From: a bacterium
GTDB lineage: Bacteria > Desulfobacterota > GWC2-55-46 > DRQE01
Assembly (NCBI GenBank): GCA_027017505.1
Contig: JALUQR010000112.1
Coordinates: 1-11,737, forward strand
Direction: 5' to 3'
Length of the DNA stretch: 11,737 nucleotides
The notes beneath the pieces were generated by a model. The model saw only the letters and a list, made by a program, of their open reading frames with translations, ran no database searches and was not told the origin of the DNA. Each line of letters opens with the position of its first letter. Position 1 is the stretch's first letter. Shown here one piece after another: positions 6,662-11,737 of this stretch. Both the position numbers and the translations under genes were made by a program.

Positions 6662-7339
6662 CTAAGACCTCTTCAGTTCACCTATCATGTATATGTTGGT
6701 GGGTCTTAAGAGATAGCTATAACCAAAGACCCATCTTAACGGCCCCAGCCTTGCGATGTTTTTGAAAACACCTGCACTCAGGCCCTGTAGCCATCTGCCC
6801 TCTCTCCAGTATGTTCCTGAAGATATGGGTATTTTGCCCACATCTCTGGAAACAGCCCTGAACTCAGCCTCTGCTGTCTCTGCTGAGGTGGCCTCAACCT
6901 CTGTGTTGAACACCAGTTCTGGAAACAGCTTTTTGACCCCCTCGTGGGTGAACCTCCAGTAATCCGCCGGGTATTCGTGAAACTTCCATGCAAATGGCAC
7001 GGATATTACAACCTTTCCGCCTGGTTTCAACAGATGCGTGATATTTTCTGCCATCTTAAATGGCTGTTCGCAGTGTTCGAGCACACTCAGACACAGAATC
7101 GTGCCGAAACGCCTTCCACCGAGGATTTTATCTATGGTCTCGAAATCCCAGGTAAGGTCTACAACAAAGTCAACCCCTTCTCCTGCAATCTTATCCACAC
7201 CATAGTAATCTCCACGGTCTGATAGAAGCCCTTTTAGGTTCTGGCCACTTCCGTAATTCCTGGAGCCTATCTCAAGAAATGGTCCTTCAAATCTGTGGAG
7301 ATTTTTCTCTACAAAGAAAAGCTGATTTCTGTCTCCCAT
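6662..7339 (-). CDS. Class I SAM-dependent methyltransferase
   Basis: The 225-residue product has the Rossmann-like fold of class I methyltransferases (Methyltransf_11-type). Motif I is FLEIGSRNYGSGQN at about 21-34, the acidic ribose-binding residue is probably Asp49 in YYGVDK, motif IV is ILCLSVLEHCEQP around 81-93, and LLKPGGKVVISVPF at 103-116 is the post-motif strand. HEYPADYWRFTHEGVKKLF (121-139) resembles methyltransferases from glycan or envelope clusters, but the substrate cannot be told. No signal peptide or membrane segment is seen. I chose ATG at 7339 because the longer reading from GTG at 7435 would encode the palindrome and has no ribosome binding site; even so, only a weak GGA lies 9 nt before 7339. 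Arg codon use is more mixed (some CGT) than in neighbours. No convincing terminator was found downstream. Confidence 0.85.
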   Translation of the reverse strand: MGDRNQLFFVEKNLHRFEGPFLEIGSRNYGSGQNLKGLLSDRGDYYGVDKIAGEGVDFVVDLTWDFETIDKILGGRRFGTILCLSVLEHCEQPFKMAENITHLLKPGGKVVISVPFAWKFHEYPADYWRFTHEGVKKLFPELVFNTEVEATSAETAEAEFRAVSRDVGKIPISSGTYWREGRWLQGLSAGVFKNIARLGPLRWVFGYSYLLRPTNIYMIGELKRS

Positions 7340-7382
7340 ATTTGGATGTCCATTTATGGGCTGTTTTCCTGCTGTTTTAAAT

Positions 7383-7432
7383 CCACAGAAGGGGTGGGTT
7401 TGTCTTTCCAGACAACTCCACCCCTTCTGTGG
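7383..7432. repeat. Long palindrome (15-bp perfect inverted repeat) between TPR and methyltransferase genes
   Basis: CCACAGAAGGGGTGG (7383-7397) is the exact reverse complement of 7418-7432. The 20-nt interior adds a second stem, TTGTC/GACAA (7399-7403 region against 7411-7415), around a 6-nt loop, interrupted by one mismatch and one G-U pair. The element starts 27 nt after the TPR stop and ends 43 nt before the methyltransferase ATG. On the minus strand it is followed by ATTTAAAACAG, a poor U-tract. It may be an intergenic terminator, an mRNA-stabilising hairpin, or one copy of a dispersed palindromic element; no second copy is seen in the window. The rest of the 120-nt gap holds nothing recognisable. 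Confidence 0.75.
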
Positions 7433-7459
7433 CACATGGAGAGGTTCTTTTCTGGGTTT

Positions 7460-7912
7460 TTATTTATTTATCTCTATAAATTCCCTTACCCTTGGCTGGT
7501 CTGGGTCCAGTGCAAGGGATTTCTCCCACGCAGCGATGGCCTTCTCTCGCTCGCCGTTTTTTATGAACGCTATGCCAAGCAGTTTATATAGCTCTGCATC
7601 ATCGGGTGCGAGGTCTATGGCCCTCTGGTAGGTGTAGATGGCCTCTGCGTTTCTTCCTGCCTTGAGGTATGCAAGCCCCAGGTTGAAAAGACAGCTTATA
7701 CTGTAGGGGTTGAGCTCGAGAGATTCTTCGTACTCCTTTATGGCCTCATCAAGTTTGCCCTCGTCATCGAGCTTGTTTGCCCTTATCTCGTGCTTGAGGG
7801 CCTCCTTAAGCTGTGCCTCTGTAATCTTACGATACTCACCTGCCCCGCTGTACCCGTAGAAGCCAAATAACAATGCACCCGCAAGCATAAGAGAAAGTAT
7901 TGACCTCTTCAT
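7460..7912 (-). CDS. Small secreted or periplasmic TPR-repeat protein
   Basis: The 150-residue product begins with a signal peptide (MKRSILSLMLAGALLFGFYG, likely cut near residue 24, Ala). Three tetratricopeptide repeats follow at about 38-71, 72-105 and 106-139. Each shows the TPR pattern, for example NLGLAYLKAGRNAEAIYTYQRAIDLAPDD in the second. The C-terminus has a short helix ending EFIEINK. TPRs are protein-protein interaction scaffolds, so it probably acts as an exported adaptor; partner and pathway are unknown. There is no lipobox cysteine. GGAGG sits 9 nt before the ATG, a strong ribosome binding site. The gene follows the substrate-binding lipoprotein gene by 29 nt, so it is likely in the same transcript. 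Confidence 0.85.
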   Translation of the reverse strand: MKRSILSLMLAGALLFGFYGYSGAGEYRKITEAQLKEALKHEIRANKLDDEGKLDEAIKEYEESLELNPYSISCLFNLGLAYLKAGRNAEAIYTYQRAIDLAPDDAELYKLLGIAFIKNGEREKAIAAWEKSLALDPDQPRVREFIEINK

Positions 7913-7941
7913 GGTTATTTACCTCCTTATTTGGGTTAAAA

Positions 7942-9183
7942 TTATTTTAACAGAATACGCCCATCTTCTCCAGTACTTTTTATCTCGTATATGAACGGAT
8001 GTTTTATGGGCTCACCCTGTGGTGTGAAGCTCATCCTGCCGGTAATGCCTCTGAAGTCTTCTATGTTGAGAAGTGCCTCCATAACCTGTGAGGGCACTGT
8101 GGAGTCTGCCTTTTCGATGGCCCTTGCTATAAGTAGTGAGGTATCGTAGGCAAGTGCGGAGAACACATCTGGCTCCCTGCCAGTGGCCTTTCTGTAGGAG
8201 CGGGCAAAGTGTTTTGTTCTTTCGTCAAACTCAGGTGCATAGGCGGTATAGAATATAGTGCCCCTTATGGCATCTCCAGCACCTTCAACAAATGCCCTTT
8301 CTGCAAACACCTCTGTTCCTATAACGGGAAGTTTAACGCCTATCCTGCGAAGCTCTTTTACGAATTGTCCACCCTCCTCTGCATTGCCGGTGTAAACGAT
8401 GGCATCTATACCAGCTGTATTTTTAATCTTCTGGGCCACCCTGTCCACCTCGTTTCTGCCCTCGTAGGTGTTGTATGTATCTGCCTCAAGCACCACCCTG
8501 CCACCTTCGTTGAGTATGGCGTTTTTAAACAGATAACTGCGTGCAAGGGAGTAGTCTATCACAGAGGATGTCACAAGTGCATAGTTCCTGTAGCCCAGTC
8601 TTTCTGTGGTGAGTTTGATGAGCTCTTCCACCGCAATCTTATCTGGCAGACCCACACGGAATATGTATACCCCGCTTCTCTCTATGTTTCTCTTGGTTCC
8701 AACAGAAAAGAAGAGTGTTCTTGTCTGGTTTATCTGGTGTGTTGGTGCAAAGGTTGACCATCCTGTGGGTGAGGACAGTATGGCAACCACATGTTCATCG
8801 TCTATGAGATGCGAGACACCCTCTATGGTTGCCTCGAGCTCGCCACGGTTATCGTAGCTTACAAGCTCTATCTTTTTACCCCTTATGCCACCCTTTGAGT
8901 TTATCTCCTCTATGGCAAGCCTGACTCCTGCAAGCACACTCTGTCCGTACTCTGCACCCTCTCCTGTAAGAGGCCCTATAACGCCAAGTTTCAGCTCCCT
9001 GACATCAGCCTTCTCTGCTGGCTCTCTTTCCACTGTTGAAGACTCCACAACCTCTGCCCTTTCCACACCTTTCTTCTCTTCACTCTTTTCTGTCTTATCC
9101 TTTTCGCCTCCACCACAGCCATGCAGAAAGGCCACAGCCAGTATTAAAAGAATGGAAAACACTATCCTTCTATATCCTTTCAT
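7942..9183 (-). CDS. LivK-like periplasmic substrate-binding lipoprotein
   Basis: The 413-residue product is a type 1 periplasmic binding protein (Peripla_BP_6, the branched-chain amino acid receptor family). A lipoprotein signal peptide (basic MKGYRR, hydrophobic core, LHGC with Cys23) is followed by a charged Lys/Glu linker to about residue 60. The first lobe starts with LKLGVIGPLTGEGAEYGQ near 64 and continues with the family-typical GVRLAIEEINSKGGIRGKKI. I chose ATG at 9183 because the signal peptide begins there and GGAG lies 8 nt upstream; an in-frame start at 9276 would add 31 residues that block the signal. The gene overlaps the DUF4340 stop by 14 nt. No liv permease or ATPase genes are nearby, so it may deliver substrate to a distant transporter or act as a sensor. 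Ligand unknown; amino acids, amides and similar solutes are typical. Confidence 0.9.
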   Translation of the reverse strand: MKGYRRIVFSILLILAVAFLHGCGGGEKDKTEKSEEKKGVERAEVVESSTVEREPAEKADVRELKLGVIGPLTGEGAEYGQSVLAGVRLAIEEINSKGGIRGKKIELVSYDNRGELEATIEGVSHLIDDEHVVAILSSPTGWSTFAPTHQINQTRTLFFSVGTKRNIERSGVYIFRVGLPDKIAVEELIKLTTERLGYRNYALVTSSVIDYSLARSYLFKNAILNEGGRVVLEADTYNTYEGRNEVDRVAQKIKNTAGIDAIVYTGNAEEGGQFVKELRRIGVKLPVIGTEVFAERAFVEGAGDAIRGTIFYTAYAPEFDERTKHFARSYRKATGREPDVFSALAYDTSLLIARAIEKADSTVPSQVMEALLNIEDFRGITGRMSFTPQGEPIKHPFIYEIKSTGEDGRILLK

Positions 9184-10120
9184 CTTCTGCACTCCAGTGT
9201 TCTGCAGGTTTAAGCAGATGGTGCACAAGGTCTTCCTCCACCACGAAGACCCTCTTTTCACCATCCCTTCGTGCAAAGTATCCCCTTATCTTTCTGTTCT
9301 TTTTGCCCACTATAAACCCCTTCCTGCTGTCCCCGTCATCTATGTAGAACCTCACCACGGGGTTTTCAAACCCGTAGTCATCCTTATCAGAGGGTTCATC
9401 TATGAACCACTTTATGTCTGATTCCTTCAATCTGTAGAGGGTCTCGAGCACCCTCTCTATATTCGCCCTTGCCCTTATGGGTTCCACCATGTCCCACTTG
9501 CCACCCAGGGGTTGTTCTATTATAACATTTTTTCTTCCCTTTCTGTAGAGTTCCATTCTTTTTGTCTTTAGTGGTTCGAACTCTATGATGGTCTTATCCC
9601 TGAGGTCATAGAGGCCCTTGTCTGCCTCCTTGCCCACATCAGAGTGTATGCGGTACACCTTTGGGTCTCCCTCGAGCATCGCATAGGCGACATTGTGGGT
9701 TGGTCCCTTTCTGCCGAATATTATCTGGGTTGTGCCCCTGGAGGTGGTAAACAGCACTGTTATGTAGGGGTTTTCAAGCCCCAGTTCTCTGAGTTTCTCA
9801 GGTGGTGCCTGGTCAAACAGTATGGCGTCTTTTCTTGCGTTCACCACATTATCAAGAAAGGTTTCAACTGTTTTCTTATCTGCCTTATCCACAACTGGCT
9901 CCACAACCCACCACACATCGTCCCTTTTTTCAAGCTTTACTGTTTCTCCCTCTTTTTTTATCACGAATGCGGTGACCTCTTCAGGAAGAAAGGGGAAAAG
10001 CCTCAGGGCCTTTTCCCTTTCCTGTTTTACATCCTCTGCCTTGCGGTCTGCAAGGTACAGTCCCCCGCCTATTACTATGAGCATTATGACCCAGAATATG
10101 GTCTTTTTAACGAAGTTCAA
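9170..10120 (-). CDS. Membrane-anchored DUF4340 protein
   Basis: The 316-residue product has one N-terminal membrane segment (about 7-24, KTIFWVIMLIVIGGGLYLADR) and a large domain outside the membrane. The body matches the DUF4340 family in my judgement: an opening that compares residues through VWWVVEPVVDKADKKTV, a second similar unit with GKWDMVEPIRARANIERV, and a GFENP stretch after each unit (LGLENPYITV and YGFENPVVRF). This suggests an internal duplication of about 120-150 residues. DUF4340 genes commonly sit beside GldG-like genes, as here, and are thought to belong to the same ABC-linked complex; molecular role unknown. The start is TTG at 10120, directly after the upstream stop, with AGGAGG (10135-10130) 9 nt before it. 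It overlaps the lipoprotein gene by 14 nt. Confidence 0.85.
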   Translation of the reverse strand: MNFVKKTIFWVIMLIVIGGGLYLADRKAEDVKQEREKALRLFPFLPEEVTAFVIKKEGETVKLEKRDDVWWVVEPVVDKADKKTVETFLDNVVNARKDAILFDQAPPEKLRELGLENPYITVLFTTSRGTTQIIFGRKGPTHNVAYAMLEGDPKVYRIHSDVGKEADKGLYDLRDKTIIEFEPLKTKRMELYRKGRKNVIIEQPLGGKWDMVEPIRARANIERVLETLYRLKESDIKWFIDEPSDKDDYGFENPVVRFYIDDGDSRKGFIVGKKNRKIRGYFARRDGEKRVFVVEEDLVHHLLKPAEHWSAEDERI

Positions 10121-11665
10121 CTAACTCCACCTCCTGCGCATGAGCACCCCTATGCCTACGACCACCACCACAGATGGCACTATCACCACAGACAGCCAGA
10201 ACACAAGCCTTCCCTGGGTGACTGTGAGCACAAGCGGGGAAAGCCCGTACTCCTTGTGTCTTATGGAGACCAGCGAGGTCTCCTCATTCAGCCAGTTTAT
10301 TATGTTCAGGAAGAAGTCCTTGTTGCCCGCAAGGTTTATGTTGGTGTTGTTTGCAAAGTCTGAATCTCCCACAACGAAGACCTTTGCCCATTTTTCAAGC
10401 TCTCCGCCCTCTTCATCCTTTTTTTCCTCTATCCTTAGCACAGTTACCGCTGCTATACCCAGGGGGCCTTTTCTGTCCTTACCGGGGCGGAACTCTACGG
10501 TATCGCCCTCAAGGGCACTCATATCAGTTACAGCCCAGCTACTTGGCCCTGTGCGGGCAATCGTGTAGTTGCCCTTTGTGGGTTCATCCTTTATCTCCAC
10601 GGTTCTTGCAACAGGGAAGAATGTGGCAAGGTTGAACTCCTCTGTAAGTGGATGCTCCTTGCTGTAGGTTGTCACCACAGGTGTGAGGTAGTTTGTACCG
10701 AATATCTGTCCCAGCTTGTCAACTATTATGTTATCCCCTATCCTGAACCCGTAGCCCTCAAGGTATTCCTCAAGCACGGGCAGGCCTGCGGGGTCAAGCA
10801 TCACAAGGAGTTTGCCTCCCTCTGACACATAGCGTTTGAGCTTTTCTATCTCGCTCTTTAAAAAGTCCTTCTTTGGCCCGCTTATGACCACCAGGGATGC
10901 ATCCTCTGGCACGCGCTCCACACCCATAAGGAAGAGTTCCTTAACCTTGTAGTTTTCCTTCTCCATGGAGTCCTTTGCAGCCCTGTAGCCGTTTTTTTCA
11001 AGCCCCTCGATGGAGTTCTCGCCGTGTCCCTTTGTGAAGTATATGACCTTCTCCTCATCACTCAGCACCCTTATGAGTGCGTTTGTAACCTTCTCTTCTG
11101 ATTCAAACCCCACTATCTCCTGCTTTCCACCGCTTCTTATAAGTGTGGTCCTGTAGGATGTAACCCCGTAGCGTGCTGCCTCTGCAGGTCTTCTGTCAGG
11201 GTCTATGAACCAGAACTTAAAGCGTGGTGAATAATAGGAGTATTCCTTGAGAAGGTCAAACATGGCCTGGCGTGTTCTCTCGTCACTGCGGTAGAAGGCT
11301 ATGGCCTCAACATCCCTGTCGAGAGAGCGAAGTATCTTTATGGTCTGGGGGGACAGGGTGTATCGCTTGTTCTTGGTGAAGTCATACCTCCACTTGTATT
11401 TTACAGACATGGCACTCACCACACCTATTATGACCAGGAATATGAATATCATGACCGCCGTGTTGGCCCCATACCGTGTGGAGCGTTTTGACACAAGCCT
11501 TACAATGTCCTGAAAGTTAAGATAGAGGTAGAGAAACACCAGCAGTAATCCCACCCATATGAGGAACAGCGCAATCACCCCGAGCTCTCTGGTCACCGCA
11601 TATATGAACCCACCTGCAATGGTTAATAGAACCCCTGCTGGAGCAGACCAGCCAAGCCTTCTCAT
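10121..11665 (-). CDS. GldG-like auxiliary protein of an ABC-2 type transporter
   Basis: The 514-residue product resembles the uncharacterised ABC auxiliary component family (ABC_transp_aux, GldG-like). Three N-terminal membrane segments lie at about 10-24, 28-49 and 68-88, then the family signature YDFTKNKRYTLSPQT (94-108). An external domain follows with VIYFTKGHGE near 207-216 and LLVMLDPAG further on, and a last membrane segment at about 488-508 ends with RRRWS. In Flavobacterium GldG works with GldA and GldF in gliding and type IX secretion, but the wider family occurs in non-gliding bacteria, so gliding is not implied. I chose ATG at 11665: AGGAGG (11679-11674) lies 8 nt upstream and the ATG overlaps the permease stop as ATGA. 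The GTG at 11674 overlaps that AGGAGG and is less likely. Confidence 0.9.
   Translation of the reverse strand: MRRLGWSAPAGVLLTIAGGFIYAVTRELGVIALFLIWVGLLLVFLYLYLNFQDIVRLVSKRSTRYGANTAVMIFIFLVIIGVVSAMSVKYKWRYDFTKNKRYTLSPQTIKILRSLDRDVEAIAFYRSDERTRQAMFDLLKEYSYYSPRFKFWFIDPDRRPAEAARYGVTSYRTTLIRSGGKQEIVGFESEEKVTNALIRVLSDEEKVIYFTKGHGENSIEGLEKNGYRAAKDSMEKENYKVKELFLMGVERVPEDASLVVISGPKKDFLKSEIEKLKRYVSEGGKLLVMLDPAGLPVLEEYLEGYGFRIGDNIIVDKLGQIFGTNYLTPVVTTYSKEHPLTEEFNLATFFPVARTVEIKDEPTKGNYTIARTGPSSWAVTDMSALEGDTVEFRPGKDRKGPLGIAAVTVLRIEEKKDEEGGELEKWAKVFVVGDSDFANNTNINLAGNKDFFLNIINWLNEETSLVSIRHKEYGLSPLVLTVTQGRLVFWLSVVIVPSVVVVVGIGVLMRRRWS
10130..10135 (-). promoter_or_regulatory. Shine-Dalgarno site fixing the TTG start of the DUF4340 gene
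   Basis: AGGAGG forms part of the codons for Arg-Arg-Trp at the end of the upstream gene and stands 9 nt before TTG at 10120. There is no ATG or GTG at a comparable distance, so the TTG start is well supported. Confidence 0.75.
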
Positions 11666-11737
11666 CCTCTCCACCTCCTGGACTCAATACTGCGCAATGT
11701 GAGAAACAGAAACAGCAGTGTAAAGTTCACATAATAG
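11662..11737 (-). CDS. ABC-2 type transporter permease, C-terminal end only
   Basis: Only the last 24 codons are in the window. They read YYVNFTLLFLFLTLRSIE and then end SRRWRG before TGA at 11664-11662. A hydrophobic helix closing with an LTLRSxESRRW tail is what I expect at the end of GldF-like ABC-2 permeases, which precede GldG-like genes. The stop overlaps the next start by 4 nt. The call rests on the short tail plus gene order; the main body and the ATPase gene lie outside the window. Confidence 0.7.
   Translation of the reverse strand, partial: YYVNFTLLFLFLTLRSIESRRWRG
11674..11679 (-). promoter_or_regulatory. Shine-Dalgarno site fixing the ATG start of the GldG-like gene
   Basis: AGGAGG, again within Arg-Arg-Trp codons of the upstream reading frame, lies 8 nt before ATG at 11665. 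It overlaps the GTG at 11674, which therefore cannot use it. Confidence 0.8.

Noticed and set aside
7340..7435. N-terminal extension of the methyltransferase from GTG 7435
   Set aside because: The extra 32 codons would be the palindrome itself, there is no ribosome site, and the fold begins after ATG 7339.
9184..9276. N-terminal extension of the substrate-binding protein from 9276
   Set aside because: It would bury the lipoprotein signal peptide and lies inside the DUF4340 gene; ATG 9183 has a good GGAG site.
9644..10363. 239-codon plus-strand frame across the DUF4340/GldG-like junction
   Set aside because: Spans two well supported minus-strand genes and their junction; its product is His/Tyr/Cys-rich with no known pattern.

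Overview
The window is a bacterial chromosome segment in which every recognised gene lies on the minus strand, so it reads from the right edge to the left. Two blocks are present. Lipoprotein and secretion signals point to a cell with a periplasm or outer surface. All sampled genes favour AGA/AGG for arginine and ATA for isoleucine, a habit common in thermophiles and in some Nitrospirota and Desulfobacterota. That placement is a guess; nothing in the window fixes the taxon.

Block 1 (about 11737 to 6662) is an envelope-related gene run. It contains the last 24 codons of an ABC-2 type permease, a GldG-like auxiliary membrane protein, a membrane-anchored DUF4340 protein, a LivK-like substrate-binding lipoprotein, a small secreted TPR protein and a class I SAM-dependent methyltransferase. 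The first four genes are joined by short overlaps (4 and 14 nt) or direct abutment, so they are almost certainly one operon. The TPR gene follows after 29 nt with a strong ribosome binding site. The methyltransferase is set apart by a 120-nt gap that holds a perfect 15-bp inverted repeat.

Block 2 (about 6604 to 1 and beyond) is the conserved translation operon. A near-consensus sigma70-type promoter precedes tRNA-Val(GAC), then thrS, infC, rpmI, rplT, pheS and pheT. The tRNA and thrS are separated by 90 nt containing a two-tier hairpin followed by a U-rich stretch, which looks like a terminator or attenuator. pheT reads without a stop or frameshift to the left edge, where it is cut within its FDX-ACB domain. 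The products join in translation: two aminoacyl-tRNA synthetases, initiation factor 3, ribosomal proteins L35 and L20, and a tRNA.

I found no CRISPR array, transposase, phage gene or clearly new multi-gene system. The points most worth a second look are the probable AUA (or AUC) start codon of infC, the tRNA-Val/thrS leader structure, the long palindrome before the methyltransferase, and the orphan LivK-like lipoprotein fused by overlap into a Gld-like ABC operon.
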